A stretch of DNA of 64,000 nucleotides from an uncultured Collinsella sp. (GCA_902479075.1 CABSNK010000002.1:93545-157544); one strand, 5' to 3'; counted from the stretch's first letter, positions 40,690 through 50,658 are shown. Notes: generated by a model not told the origin, from the sequence alone. Numbers and translations: made by a program.

Positions 40690-43600
40690 TTAAGCGAAGT
40701 AGGCCACGCCGCTCTCAAAGATCGGCATGAACTTATCGCCGGGGACATGCTCGGGCACGTTGCGGTACAGGTTGTCGCCACGACGCTCGGCATGGCCCAT
40801 CTTGCCCAGGACGCGGCCGTCGGGGCTCGTGATGCCCTCGATGGCGAGTGCGGAGCCGTTGGGGTTGACGGAAAGATCCATGCTGGGCTTGCCGTCCTCG
40901 CCCACGTACTGCGTGGCGACCTGGCCGTTGGCGATGAGCTGGGCGAGCACCTCGTCGTTGGCGACAAAGCGGCCCTCGCCGTGGCTGATGGCGACGGTGT
41001 AGGGGTCGTCCAGGCTGCACTGCGATAGCCACGGGGACAGGTTGGACGAGATACGGGTGCGCACCAGACGGCTCTGATGGCGACCGATGGTGTTGAACGT
41101 CAGCGTGGGCGCATCGGGCGTGGCGTCGACGATGTCGCCGTAGGGCACCAGACCGAGCTTGATCAGGGCCTGGAAGCCGTTGCAGATGCCCAGCATCAGG
41201 CCATCGCGGGCCTTGAGCAGGTCGCGGACTGCCTCGGTGACCTCGGGAGCGCGGAAGAACGCCGTGATGAACTTGGCGGAGCCGTCGGGCTCGTCGCCGC
41301 CCGAGAAGCCGCCGGGGATCATGACGATCTGGCTTGCACGGATGCGGCGGGCAAGCTCGTGGGTGCTCTCGGCGACCGCCTCGGGCGTGAGGTTGTTGAT
41401 CACGAAGGTGTCGGCCTCGGCACCGGCGGCACGGAAGGCGCGGGCGCTGTCGTACTCGCAGTTGTTGCCGGGGAACACGGGGATGATCGCGCGCGGGCGG
41501 GCGATCTTGGCGCCGCCGTACACGTGAATGTCCTTGGCGCGGAAGTCGATGGTCTCGACCTCGGGGGTCTCGCCGGCGCTGCGGTAGGCGAAGACACCCA
41601 CGATGCCGCCCTCCCAGGCCTTCTGGAGCTCGGCGAGCTCGATGACCTCGGAGCCGGTGTCGATGACATAGCCCTCGACGGTGGTACCAAGGGGCTCGAC
41701 GACAACGCCGTCGGCGACCTCGGGCAGTTCGGCATCCTCGGCGAGCTCGACGATAAAGCTGCCGTAGAGCGGGGTGAAGAGGCTCTCCACGTCTACATCC
41801 TCGGCAAGCTCGATACCGATCTGGTTGCCGACGCACATCTTAAAGAGGCTCTCGGCGCCGCAGCCGTAGCCGGGCGTGGAGACGGCCAGGGCTGCGCCGG
41901 TGGCGGTGAGCGCCTCGACGGCGTCAAACGCGGCGAGCAGCTGATGGGCGTCGGGGCGGTAGTCCTCGCCATAGGTGGCGGGGGCGATACGGACGACGCG
42001 ATGCGTGAGGCCCTTGAACTCGGGGGAGACGGCGCGGGCCGCCTTGCCCACGGCGACTGCGAAGCTGATCAAGGTCGGCGGAACGTTGAGCTCGCCGGCC
42101 TCGTCCTCAAACGAGCCACTCATGGAGTCCTTGCCGCCGATGGCGCCGGCACCCAGGTCGACCTGAGCCATAAGGGCGCCCAGGACGGCAGCCATGGGCT
42201 TGCCCCAGCGCTCGGCCTCGGTGCGCAGGCGCTCGAAGTACTCCTGGAAGGAGAGGTAGGCGCGCTTGTGCTCAAAGCCAGCGGCCACGAGCTTGGCGAT
42301 GGATTCGACCACGGACAGATAGGCGCCCGCAAACTGGTCGGCCTCCATCAGATAGGGGTTGAAGCCCCATGCCATGGCACTCGCCGTGGTGGTCTCGCCG
42401 TCCACGGGGAACTTAGCGACCATGGCCGAGCTGGGGGTGAGCTGCGTCTTGCCGCCAAAAGGCATGAGCACGGTCGCGGCACCGATGGTGGAGTCGAAGC
42501 GCTCGGAAAGGCCCTTATTGGAGGCAACGTTGAGGTCGGTGACAAGCGAGGCCATGCGCTCGGCAAGCGTGGTGCCGGCCCAGCTAGGCTGCCACACGCT
42601 GCGGGCGCACACATGGGCGACCTGGTGCTTGGGTGCGCCGTTGGAGTTGAGGAACTCGCGGGACAGATCGACGATGGCGACGCCGTTCCATGCCATGCGC
42701 ATGCGCGGCTCGGCGGTAACCTCGGCGATGACGGTTGCCTCCAGGTTCTCCTCGGCGGCGTAGCCCATGAACTCCTCGACGTCACCGTCGGCAACGGCGC
42801 AGGCCATACGCTCCTGGGACTCGGAGATGGCGAGCTCGGTGCCGTCCAGGCCGTCGTACTTCTTGGTTACGGTATCAAGGTCGACATACAGGCCGTCGGC
42901 AAGCTCGCCCACGGCGACCGAGACGCCGCCGGCGCCAAAGTCGTTGCAGCGTTTGATTAGACGGCAGGCGTCGCCGCGGCGGAAGAGGCGCTGCAGCTTG
43001 CGCTCGACCGGGGCGTTGCCCTTCTGGACCTCGGCGCCCGAGGTTTCGACGGACTCGGTGTTCTGGGTCTTGGAGGAGCCGGTGGCACCACCGATGCCGT
43101 CACGGCCGGTGCGGCCGCCCAGCAGGATGATCTTGTCGGTTGGGGCGGGGCACTCGCGACGAACGTGGTTTGCCGGGGTAGCGCCCACGACGGCGCCAAC
43201 CTCCATGCGCTTGGCCACGTAACCGGGGTGATAGAGTTCGTTGACCTGGCCGGTGGCAAGGCCGATCTGGTTGCCGTAGCTGGAGTAGCCGGCGGCAGCG
43301 GTGGTTACGAGCTTGCGCTGCGGCAACTTGCCCTCGAGCGTCTCGGAAACCGGGACGGTGGGGTCGCCGGCGCCGGTGACACGCATGGCCTGGTACACGT
43401 AGCTGCGGCCCGAAAGCGGGTCGCGGATGGCGCCGCCCACGCAAGTGGCGGCACCGCCGAAGGGCTCGATCTCGGTCGGGTGGTTGTGGGTCTCGTTCTT
43501 AAAGAGGAACAGCCAGTCCTGGTCCTCGCCGTCGACATCGACCTTCACCTTGACGGTGCAGGCGTTGATCTCCTCGGACTCGTCGACATCGGTCATGACG

Positions 43601-44436
43601 CCGGTCTTCTTAAGGTACTTGGCGCCGATGGTGCCCATGTCCATGAGGCAGACGGGCTTGGCGTCGCGACCGAGCTCGTGGCGCATCTCCATGTAACGGT
43701 CGAAGGCCTGCTGCACCACGGCGTCGTCGATCGTCACGTCGTCCAGGACGGTGCCGAAGGTGGTGTGGCGGCAGTGGTCGGACCAGTAGGTGTCGATCAC
43801 GCGGATCTCGGTGATGGTGGGGTCGCGGTCCTCATCGCGGAAGTACTGCTGACAGAAGGCGATGTCCGCCTCGTCCATGGCAAGACCGCGCTCGGAGATA
43901 AAGGCGGCAAGGCCGGCCTCATCGAGCTCGCGGAAGCCGTCGAGCACTTCGACGGGCTGGGGCTCGGGGGTCTCCATGTGCAGCGTCTCGGGCAGGTCGA
44001 GCGAGGCGATGCGCGCCTCGACGGGGTTCACCACGTAGTGCTTGATGGCCTCGATGGCGGCTTCGTCCAGAGCGCCCAAGATCATATAGACCTTGGCGGA
44101 GCGCACGGCGGGGCGCTCGCCCTGGCTGATGAGCTGCACGCACTCGCTGGCGGAGTCGGCGCGCTGGTCAAACTGGCCAGGCAGGAATTCGACGGCAAAG
44201 ACGGCGCCATCGCTTGCGGGGAGCTCGTCGTAGGTCACATCGACCTGGGGCTCGCTAAAGACGGTCGGCACGCAGGAGCGGAAAAGCTCCTCGTCGATGC
44301 CCTCGACGTCGTAGCGGTTGATGATCCTCAGGGCCTCGATGCCCTTGATGCCGAGAATCTCGGTCAGCTCGCCCTTGAGCTGCTGAGCCTCGACGTCGAA
44401 CCCGGGTTTCTTCTCCACGTAGATACGAGAGACCAT
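40690..44436 (-). CDS. purL: phosphoribosylformylglycinamidine synthase, single-chain
   Basis: 1248 residues: the large, one-polypeptide PurL in which the synthetase half (N-terminal linker, ATP-binding tandem domains with THNHPTEIEPFGGAATC, SESQERMACAV and GGKDSMSGSF) is fused to a C-terminal glutaminase (IMIPGGFSGGDEPDG and the nucleophile in GICNGFQALI). It makes FGAM from FGAR, ATP and glutamine in purine synthesis. ATG 44436 has AGGAAGGCAGGAA upstream; the longer frame to 44544 is not supported. Most Gram-positive bacteria instead split it into PurL, PurQ and PurS, so the fused form is notable. Monocistronic with a terminator. Confidence 0.97.
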   Translation of the reverse strand: MVSRIYVEKKPGFDVEAQQLKGELTEILGIKGIEALRIINRYDVEGIDEELFRSCVPTVFSEPQVDVTYDELPASDGAVFAVEFLPGQFDQRADSASECVQLISQGERPAVRSAKVYMILGALDEAAIEAIKHYVVNPVEARIASLDLPETLHMETPEPQPVEVLDGFRELDEAGLAAFISERGLAMDEADIAFCQQYFRDEDRDPTITEIRVIDTYWSDHCRHTTFGTVLDDVTIDDAVVQQAFDRYMEMRHELGRDAKPVCLMDMGTIGAKYLKKTGVMTDVDESEEINACTVKVKVDVDGEDQDWLFLFKNETHNHPTEIEPFGGAATCVGGAIRDPLSGRSYVYQAMRVTGAGDPTVPVSETLEGKLPQRKLVTTAAAGYSSYGNQIGLATGQVNELYHPGYVAKRMEVGAVVGATPANHVRRECPAPTDKIILLGGRTGRDGIGGATGSSKTQNTESVETSGAEVQKGNAPVERKLQRLFRRGDACRLIKRCNDFGAGGVSVAVGELADGLYVDLDTVTKKYDGLDGTELAISESQERMACAVADGDVEEFMGYAAEENLEATVIAEVTAEPRMRMAWNGVAIVDLSREFLNSNGAPKHQVAHVCARSVWQPSWAGTTLAERMASLVTDLNVASNKGLSERFDSTIGAATVLMPFGGKTQLTPSSAMVAKFPVDGETTTASAMAWGFNPYLMEADQFAGAYLSVVESIAKLVAAGFEHKRAYLSFQEYFERLRTEAERWGKPMAAVLGALMAQVDLGAGAIGGKDSMSGSFEDEAGELNVPPTLISFAVAVGKAARAVSPEFKGLTHRVVRIAPATYGEDYRPDAHQLLAAFDAVEALTATGAALAVSTPGYGCGAESLFKMCVGNQIGIELAEDVDVESLFTPLYGSFIVELAEDAELPEVADGVVVEPLGTTVEGYVIDTGSEVIELAELQKAWEGGIVGVFAYRSAGETPEVETIDFRAKDIHVYGGAKIARPRAIIPVFPGNNCEYDSARAFRAAGAEADTFVINNLTPEAVAESTHELARRIRASQIVMIPGGFSGGDEPDGSAKFITAFFRAPEVTEAVRDLLKARDGLMLGICNGFQALIKLGLVPYGDIVDATPDAPTLTFNTIGRHQSRLVRTRISSNLSPWLSQCSLDDPYTVAISHGEGRFVANDEVLAQLIANGQVATQYVGEDGKPSMDLSVNPNGSALAIEGITSPDGRVLGKMGHAERRGDNLYRNVPEHVPGDKFMPIFESGVAYFA

Positions 44437-44620
44437 TGGTTCCTGCCTTCCTGATCGGTTGGGCGTACGGTACGGTATGTGGCAGCGGTCGGTTTGCGGG
44501 GTCTGTCCCGCGGTCGCCTTGAGCCACATGTTTGTAAACCTCACTATGATACGACAGCTCGCGGCGCGTTGAGGACGGCGAGGGTGCTACAGTGAAGCGC
44601 AAACAAGAGAAAGGCATCAC

Positions 44621-46183
44621 ATGGCATTCGTTTCGCTCGCCATCATCGCACTCGTGGCCTTTGCAAGCCCCTTCATCGCCTCGGCGATCCCCGGAAAACC
44701 CGTTCCCGAAACGGTCTTTTTGCTCGTGTTCGGCGCGGTGCTGGGACCCCATATGCTCGGCGTCATCCATGTAGATGCCGAGGTCTCGCTTGTTTCCGAG
44801 CTCGGCCTGGCCTTTTTGTTCCTGCTCGCCGGCTTTGAGATCGACCCTAAGAACATTACGGGTGTGGAGGGGCGCTACGGCTTGGCGACGTGGGCCGTCA
44901 CGTTTGGTATCGCCTGGCTTGCCGTGCGCTTTACGCCGTGGTTCTCGGTCAGCCATTTCGACGGTATTGCCGTGACGCTCGCCTTGACCTCGACGGCGCT
45001 TGGAGCGCTCATGCCCATCTTGCGCGAGCGGTCGCTTGCCGGAACGCGCGTCGGTGATTCGATTCTCGCCTATGGTACGTGGGGCGAGCTCGGCCCCGTG
45101 CTCGCCATGTCGGTACTGCTGTCTGCCCGTACGGGCATCGAGACGCTGCTGATTTTGGGCCTATTTGCCGCCGTGTGCGTGCTGCTTGCCGTGGTCCCCG
45201 GCCGCTCCAAACGCATCGGCAGCCGTTTTTTCGCCTTTATTCAGGAGCGCGCCGATACCACGTCGCAGACCTTCGTGCGCCTGACGGTGCTTATTTTGGT
45301 CACGCTCGTGGCGTTTTCCGCCATTTTTAGTCTCGATATCGTGTTGGGCGCTTTTGCCGCCGGCTTTGTCCTGCGCTACATCATCCCCGAGGGCAACCAT
45401 ACGCTCGAGACCAAGCTCGACGGCCTGGCCTACGGCTTTTTGATTCCGGTGTTCTTTACCGTATCGGGCGCGAAGATCGATCTGACGGCCGTGGCGTCGC
45501 GCCCGGGCTTGCTCGTGGGCTTTATCGTGGCGCTGCTGATTATTCGTGCCGTGCCTATTCTCATCTCTATGAGCATTTGTCCCGCGACGCGCGATGTGTC
45601 GGCGTATGGCCGCATTACCGTGGCCCTGTACTGCACCACGGCGCTGCCGATCATCGTTGCCGTGACGAGCGTTGCCGTCAACGCGGGCGCGCTGTCGCAA
45701 GATATTGCGTCGGTCATGGTTGCCGCCGGCGCCATCACGGTGTTCTTGATGCCGCTGCTCGCACAACTCTTCTACCGCGTGGTCGACGCCGCACCGGTCG
45801 CTGCCGTGGCAGAGGTTGCCGAGCATCCATCCGATGCGCTCGACATCCTGCGCGCCCATCACGATTTGGCGAGCCTGCTCGCACGCGAGCACGAGCTGCT
45901 GACCTCGCATGGTCACGGTCGCGTATTCGAGGGCCTGCCTACGCTCGATACGATTGCCGAGCGTCTTTCCGCCGAGGCAGCGAGCGGCCACATCGATGCC
46001 CGCATCGTGGACGCGGCACATCTTCTTGCCGATAAGACCTATGGTGATGAGGTTGACCCGTCCGAGCTGACTCCGCGCGAGCGTCGCCGCCTGGAGCGCG
46101 CCAAGCTCGCCGTGCACGAATACCGCCGCCGCATGCTGGAGCTTTATGCGCGCGATGAAGCCCAGGACGATGACGGTAAGTAG
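44621..46183 (+). CDS. CPA2-type cation:proton antiporter
   Basis: 520 residues. About twelve membrane helices (1-385) with the pattern of Na+/H+ or K+/H+ exchangers: GPHMLGVIHVDAEVSLVSELGLAFLFLLAGFEID region near 45-80 (parts LGLAFLFLLAGFEID), ALTSTALGALMPILRE, GAFAAGFVLRY. A charged cytoplasmic tail (about 395-520, rich in Arg/Glu, LTPRERRRLERAKLAVHEYRRRM) lacks a clear TrkA-type nucleotide domain. It would export monovalent cations or regulate pH. ATG 44621 follows AGAAAGG. Divergent from purL. Confidence 0.88.
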   Translation: MAFVSLAIIALVAFASPFIASAIPGKPVPETVFLLVFGAVLGPHMLGVIHVDAEVSLVSELGLAFLFLLAGFEIDPKNITGVEGRYGLATWAVTFGIAWLAVRFTPWFSVSHFDGIAVTLALTSTALGALMPILRERSLAGTRVGDSILAYGTWGELGPVLAMSVLLSARTGIETLLILGLFAAVCVLLAVVPGRSKRIGSRFFAFIQERADTTSQTFVRLTVLILVTLVAFSAIFSLDIVLGAFAAGFVLRYIIPEGNHTLETKLDGLAYGFLIPVFFTVSGAKIDLTAVASRPGLLVGFIVALLIIRAVPILISMSICPATRDVSAYGRITVALYCTTALPIIVAVTSVAVNAGALSQDIASVMVAAGAITVFLMPLLAQLFYRVVDAAPVAAVAEVAEHPSDALDILRAHHDLASLLAREHELLTSHGHGRVFEGLPTLDTIAERLSAEAASGHIDARIVDAAHLLADKTYGDEVDPSELTPRERRRLERAKLAVHEYRRRMLELYARDEAQDDDGK

Positions 46184-46221
46184 TAAGGAATACCGGGATA
46201 TGGGTTCCGTCCAAATAATAG

Positions 46222-46262
46222 AAGGCGCGCTGCCTGCGGTTGATGCAGACAGCGCGCCTTTT
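46222..46262 (+). terminator. terminator after the antiporter gene
   Basis: Eleven pairs AAGGCGCGCTG/CAGCGCGCCTT with a 17-nt loop holding an inner TGC/GCA pair, followed by TT. Confidence 0.88.
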
Positions 46263-46304
46263 GCGTTGGGCCTCGTTGAGGTTCGAAGTCGTGGCTTGCG
46301 ACCT

Positions 46305-46386
46305 TTAGGAGCGGGCGGCTCCGTCGACGGGGAGCACGGCGCCCATGACATAGAAGGACATATCGCTCGCTAGGAAAACATATATG
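46305..46386 (-). pseudogene. C-terminal remnant of a short-chain dehydrogenase/reductase
   Basis: On the minus strand the frame reads VFLASDMSFYVMGAVLPVDG and ends A-A-R-S-stop (stop bases 46305-46307). This is the unmistakable SDR C-terminus (FLASD...G..LPVDGG). Nothing of the rest of an SDR (Rossmann glycine motif, YxxxK) is found upstream, where the stop of hom lies at 46406, so only about 27 residues survive. It is the trace of a lost gene or of a recombination end. Confidence 0.75.
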
Positions 46387-46405
46387 CCGTATAGCGAAGA
46401 GCGAA

Positions 46406-47749
46406 TTAGTTGGCCATGACGCCTTCGGTCCAAGCCTCGACGTCCTCGATGCGCAGGACGTTGGCGACCTCGGCCACGCAGTCGACGCTGGCAAGCTCGG
46501 CGGCGGCAGCCTGGACGTCCTTCTCGAGCGCGCGGTGCGTCAGGAAGATGACCGAGCAGGCATCGCTGACGCCCGACTTGCCGTCCTCGACCTGGTTGAT
46601 GAGCGAGATCGAGATGTTGTGCTTGGCAAAGATGTCGACCGTCTCGGACAGGGCGCCCACGCGGTCGGCGACCTTCAGGCGCACATAGTACTTGGTCTGG
46701 AGCTCGTCCATGGGCTTAAAGGCGAGGTTGTGACCATAGGGCTCAATCTCGGGCAGCGGAGCCACGCCGCGGCTGATTTGCTCAGAGAGCGACAGGATAT
46801 CGCCCACGACGGCGCTTGCGGTGGGGAAGGAGCCTGCGCCGGCACCGTAGAACATGGTCTCGCCCACGGCGTCGCCTACCACGTAGACAGCGTTCATGGC
46901 GCCGTTGACCTTGGCAAGCATGTGGTCGGCGGGGATCAGCGTGGGATGCACGCGGACGTCGACGCCGGCGTCGGTGTTGCGGGCGATGCCGAGCAGCTTA
47001 ATGGTGTAGCCGAGCTCGCGGGCCTGGGCGATGTCCTCAGCGCCGATGGTACGGATACCCTGCTGGTACACATCGTCGGTGGTAACGCGGGTGCCAAAGC
47101 CGATGGAAGCGAGGATCGCCGTCTTGCTGGCGGCATCGAAGCCGTCGACGTCGGCGGACGGGTCGGCCTCGGCATAGCCCTTGGCCTGTGCGTCGGCAAG
47201 CACGTCGGCGTAATCGGCGCCCTCGGCGTCCATGCGCGACAGGATGTAGTTGGTGGTGCCGTTAAGGATGCCGGCGATGGTCAGGATCTTGTTGCCCACC
47301 AGGTCGTGCTCAAGCGTGCTCACGATGGGGATGCCGCCGCCACAACTGGCCTCGCACTTAATCTGCACGCCGCATGCACGCGCCTTCTCGGCAAGCGTCT
47401 CGACGTGACGGCCCAGCAGGGCCTTGTTGGCAGAGACGACGTGCTTGCCGTGCTCAAAGGCAGTGGTGAAGATCTCGGTTGCGGGATGCTCGCCGCCGAT
47501 CAGCTCGACGACGATGTCGACGGCGGGGTCGGTGACGACGTCGTGCCAGTCACTCGTAAAGGCTTCGCGCTCAATGCCTGCCGCCTCGGCCTGCTCCCAA
47601 GCAAGCGCGCAGGCGCGGGTCAGCTTAAGGTCGATGCCGTAGGCTGCCAGGTACTCATCGTGGTGGCTCTTGATCAGACGGGCCACGCCGCCGCCGACGG
47701 TTCCCAGACCGATGAGGCCGACGTTCACGGTGCGCAGGGGTTCGCTCAT
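46406..47749 (-). CDS. hom: homoserine dehydrogenase
   Basis: 447 residues. NAD(P)-binding GLIGLGTVGGGVARL at the N-terminus, the catalytic region with NGTTNYILSRMDAEGADYADVLADAQAKGYAEADPSADVDGFDAASK (parts GTTNYILSRM and GYAEADPSADVDG), and a C-terminal ACT regulatory domain (about 355-430, YYVRLKVADRVGALSETVDIFAKHNISI-like). It reduces aspartate semialdehyde to homoserine for threonine and methionine, with threonine feedback through ACT. The start is clear. Divergent from the liv operon, with 251 nt between. Confidence 0.96.
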   Translation of the reverse strand: MSEPLRTVNVGLIGLGTVGGGVARLIKSHHDEYLAAYGIDLKLTRACALAWEQAEAAGIEREAFTSDWHDVVTDPAVDIVVELIGGEHPATEIFTTAFEHGKHVVSANKALLGRHVETLAEKARACGVQIKCEASCGGGIPIVSTLEHDLVGNKILTIAGILNGTTNYILSRMDAEGADYADVLADAQAKGYAEADPSADVDGFDAASKTAILASIGFGTRVTTDDVYQQGIRTIGAEDIAQARELGYTIKLLGIARNTDAGVDVRVHPTLIPADHMLAKVNGAMNAVYVVGDAVGETMFYGAGAGSFPTASAVVGDILSLSEQISRGVAPLPEIEPYGHNLAFKPMDELQTKYYVRLKVADRVGALSETVDIFAKHNISISLINQVEDGKSGVSDACSVIFLTHRALEKDVQAAAAELASVDCVAEVANVLRIEDVEAWTEGVMAN

Positions 47750-48000
47750 AGATAGCTCCTTCGTGCATCTTATGGATGGATTAACCGCTTAAAGGTTGAG
47801 TGCATTCTAGCGTGAACCGAGGGCGCGTGCTCGCCAGGCAACAGGAGTCGCACAAAACGGCACCCCCGAAACGCTGCGGAAACATTGGAAACATGCTCGC
47901 TACAAACGGAACTCTGTAACAAACTGTCAACGTTTGCGCCATAAGGTTTGCCCCGTACCGCAAGACGGCCGCGCTGCGGCCAGCGAAAAAGGGGGACACC

Positions 48001-49167
48001 ATGTTCAACATCAACAGCACGCCCAGCCGTAGGAACTTTCTCGCCGGTGCCGCGGCGCTCGGCAGCACCGTGGCACTCGCTGGTTGCTCGTCGGGTGGCT
48101 TGGACGGCGGCTCCGCCGATGACGGCAAGACCTTCAAGATCGGTGTCATCGGACCTCTGACCGGCGCCGCGGCAACCTATGGCGTTTCGGCCGAGAAGGG
48201 TGCCAAGCTCGCCGCCAAGGATTTCTCGACCAAGGACCTCAAGCTCTCGCTTAAGTCCGAGGACGACGTTGCCGACGGCGAGAAGGCCATCAACGCCTTC
48301 AATACCCTGTGCGACTGGGGCATGCAGGCTCTCGTCGGCCCCGTCACGACTGGTGCCGCCGTCGCCGTCTCGGGCGAGATCGCCGACGACATGCTCATGG
48401 TTACGCCTTCGGCCTCGTCGCTCGACGTCACCAAGGATAAGACCACGGTCTTCCAGGTTTGTTTTACCGACCCCACCATGGGCGCCAGCGCTGCCAAGTT
48501 TTTGGTCGAGAAGTACGCAGATGCCAAGATTGCCCTGTTCTACAACTCCGGCGATACGTATAGCTCGGGCGTTGCCGATGCCTTTGCCGAGCAGGCCAAG
48601 GCATCCAAGCTCGACATCGTCGATACCGAAACCTTTAAGGACGACTCTTCCACGAGTTTTACCAACCAGCTGACCAAGGCCAAGGAGGCCGGTGCCACGC
48701 TCATCTTTGCCCCGATCTACTACACGCCGGCGTCCGTTTTGCTCAAGAACGCCAAGGACATGGGCTACGACATGACGCTCATGGGTACCGACGGCATGGA
48801 CGGCCTGCTCTCTGTGGAAGGTTTCGATACCTCTCTTGCCGAGGGCGTACTGCTCATGACCCCGTTTTCGGCTGACGACGAGAAGAATGCCGACTTCGTC
48901 AAGGCCTATAAGGATGCCTACGACGAGACACCTAACCAGTTTGCCGCCGACGCCTACGATTGCGTCCACGCAATCGTCGAGGCTATCGATAAAGCGGGCA
49001 TCGACCTTACGGCCGACGGTGCCGACATTGCCGGCGACCTTGCCAAGGCCATGCGCAAGATCAAGATCGAGGGCCTGACGGGCGAGCTCACGTGGAACGA
49101 CGAAGGCCAAGTCGAGAAGCCCGCTACGGCCTATGTGATTCAGGACGGCAAGTACATCGCCGCCTAA
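48001..49167 (+). CDS. branched-chain amino acid ABC transporter binding lipoprotein, paralogue 1
   Basis: 388 residues. The N-terminus SRRNFLAGAAALGSTVALAGC is a Tat-type twin-arginine signal with a lipobox (LAGC, lipidated Cys near 29), so the protein is exported folded and tethered outside the membrane. The mature part is a LivJ-type bilobal binding protein (FKIGVIGPLTGAAATYG, AFNTLCDWGMQALVGPVTTG, APIYYTPASVLLKNAKDMG). It supplies LivHMGF with leucine, isoleucine, valine or similar. RBS AAAAAGGGGG. Nearly identical in pattern to the next gene. Confidence 0.93.
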   Translation: MFNINSTPSRRNFLAGAAALGSTVALAGCSSGGLDGGSADDGKTFKIGVIGPLTGAAATYGVSAEKGAKLAAKDFSTKDLKLSLKSEDDVADGEKAINAFNTLCDWGMQALVGPVTTGAAVAVSGEIADDMLMVTPSASSLDVTKDKTTVFQVCFTDPTMGASAAKFLVEKYADAKIALFYNSGDTYSSGVADAFAEQAKASKLDIVDTETFKDDSSTSFTNQLTKAKEAGATLIFAPIYYTPASVLLKNAKDMGYDMTLMGTDGMDGLLSVEGFDTSLAEGVLLMTPFSADDEKNADFVKAYKDAYDETPNQFAADAYDCVHAIVEAIDKAGIDLTADGADIAGDLAKAMRKIKIEGLTGELTWNDEGQVEKPATAYVIQDGKYIAA

Positions 49168-49322
49168 GTGCGCATAAAGCACGACCGGTGAGGCTGTTTT
49201 ATTCAGGGCAGGGACGCCTGTAACAGAATGGAAACATTACTTTTACATAATAAAGTGGCAATACTGCATAAAGTAATAGAAATACGCAGAATTATGGATA
49301 AATGAACAAATCCAAAGAAAAG

Positions 49323-49350
49323 TTGAAATAATCGCCACTTTCCTTAACTA
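49323..49350 (+). promoter_or_regulatory. candidate promoter for the second binding-protein gene
   Basis: TTGAAA (49323-49328), 16 nt, TAACTA (49345-49350), inside a strongly AT-rich stretch of about 140 nt (49230-49370) that stands out from the surrounding 60% GC. A GTCGGGT/ACCCGAC hairpin lies just downstream, before the AGGAGA site. A separate promoter here would let the two binding proteins be expressed differently. Confidence 0.4.
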
Positions 49351-49438
49351 AAGCGTCTACTATTTTGCGAACGCCGAACACGGCGAAGGATGGCCTGTCG
49401 GGTAACCGAAACCCGACGAGATTTGAGAGGAGAGCCGC

Positions 49439-50626
49439 ATGTCGAGCCTCACCGGTAAGTCATTGAACCCTGTTATGAATCGCAGGAGCGTTATCGCGAG
49501 CGCAGCAGGTTTGGGGGCGATGTCCATTCTAGCTGGCTGCTCCTCCAACGGCGGCGACAGCGGTTCCGCTTCGAGCGACGCTTCGTTTAAGATCGGCACC
49601 ATCGGCCCGCTGACCGGCGCCAACGCGTCCTACGGCAAGTCCGTTACCCAGGGTGTCGAGCTTGGCTGCAAGGATTTCTCGACCAAGGAGCTGCCGCTTG
49701 CCAGCAAGGCCGAAGATGACCAGGCCGATGGCGAGAAGGCCGTCAACGCCTTCAACACCCTGCTCGACTGGGGCATGCAGGCCCTCGTCGGCCCGACCAC
49801 CACGGGTGCGTCGGTTGCCGTTGCCGCAGAGTGCGGTAACGACCCCAATACGTTCATGATCACCCCGTCCGCGTCCTCCGAGGATGTCACCGACGGCAAG
49901 GATTGCGTCTTCCAGGTTTGCTTCACCGACCCCAACCAGGGTGTCAATGCTGCCAAGTTCCTGGCGCAGAAGTATGCGGACGAGAAGTTCGTGCTGTTCT
50001 ATAACTCCGGCGACGCCTATTCTTCGGGCATCGCAGATTCCTTTAAGGCCCAGGCCGCTGAGTCCAAGCTCGAGGTTGTTGACGAGGAGACCTTTAAGGA
50101 CGACTCCGCCACGAGCTTTACCAACCAGCTGACCAAGGCCAAGCAGGCCGGCGCCACCATGATCTTTGCGCCGATCTACTACACGCCGGCGTCCGTCCTG
50201 CTCAAGAACGCCAAGGACATGGGCTACGACGTCAAGATGATGGGCTGCGACGGCATGGACGGCATCCTGGGCGTTGAGGGCTTCGACACCTCTCTTGCCG
50301 AGGGACTGCTGCTCATGACCCCGTTCTCCGCCGACGACGAGAAGAACGCCGACTTCGTCAACGCTTACAAAGATAAGTACGGCGATACCCCCGACCAGTT
50401 TGCCGCCGACGCCTACGACGGCGTGCATGCTGTGGTCGAGGCTCTCAAGGAGGCCGGCCTGGGTGTCGACGCCGACCCCACCGAGGTTGCCGAGAAGCTT
50501 CCCGAGGCTATGCGCAACATTACTGTTGACGGCCTGACTGGCAAGCTCTCCTGGAACGATAAGGGTCAGGTCCAGAAGGAGCCCACGGCGTACGTCATCA
50601 CTGACGGCAAGTACGTACAGGCCTAA
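49439..50626 (+). CDS. livJ: branched-chain amino acid ABC transporter binding lipoprotein, paralogue 2
   Basis: 395 residues. NRRSVIASAAGLGAMSILAGC is again a twin-arginine plus lipobox signal. The mature domain matches paralogue 1 over its whole length by eye (GTIGPLTGANASYGKSVTQG, AFNTLLDWGMQALVGPTTTG, APIYYTPASVLLKNAKDMG), and the likely ligand-contact differences are in the first lobe. Probably a recent duplication that widens the ligand range of one LivHMGF. RBS GAGGAGAG. It is followed by hairpins and then by livH. Confidence 0.93.
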   Translation: MSSLTGKSLNPVMNRRSVIASAAGLGAMSILAGCSSNGGDSGSASSDASFKIGTIGPLTGANASYGKSVTQGVELGCKDFSTKELPLASKAEDDQADGEKAVNAFNTLLDWGMQALVGPTTTGASVAVAAECGNDPNTFMITPSASSEDVTDGKDCVFQVCFTDPNQGVNAAKFLAQKYADEKFVLFYNSGDAYSSGIADSFKAQAAESKLEVVDEETFKDDSATSFTNQLTKAKQAGATMIFAPIYYTPASVLLKNAKDMGYDVKMMGCDGMDGILGVEGFDTSLAEGLLLMTPFSADDEKNADFVNAYKDKYGDTPDQFAADAYDGVHAVVEALKEAGLGVDADPTEVAEKLPEAMRNITVDGLTGKLSWNDKGQVQKEPTAYVITDGKYVQA

Positions 50627-50658
50627 TAGGCCGCCTTACATAGAGCGGTTTTGATCCC

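Noticed and set aside
41077..42960. 627-codon open frame opposite purL
   Set aside because: A shadow of a GC-rich gene; its product is Gly/Val/Leu/Asp-rich with no motif, and purL is certain.
49168..49438. Riboswitch or T-box before the second liv binding protein
   Set aside because: Only one small hairpin is visible; AT-rich promoter DNA explains the stretch better.
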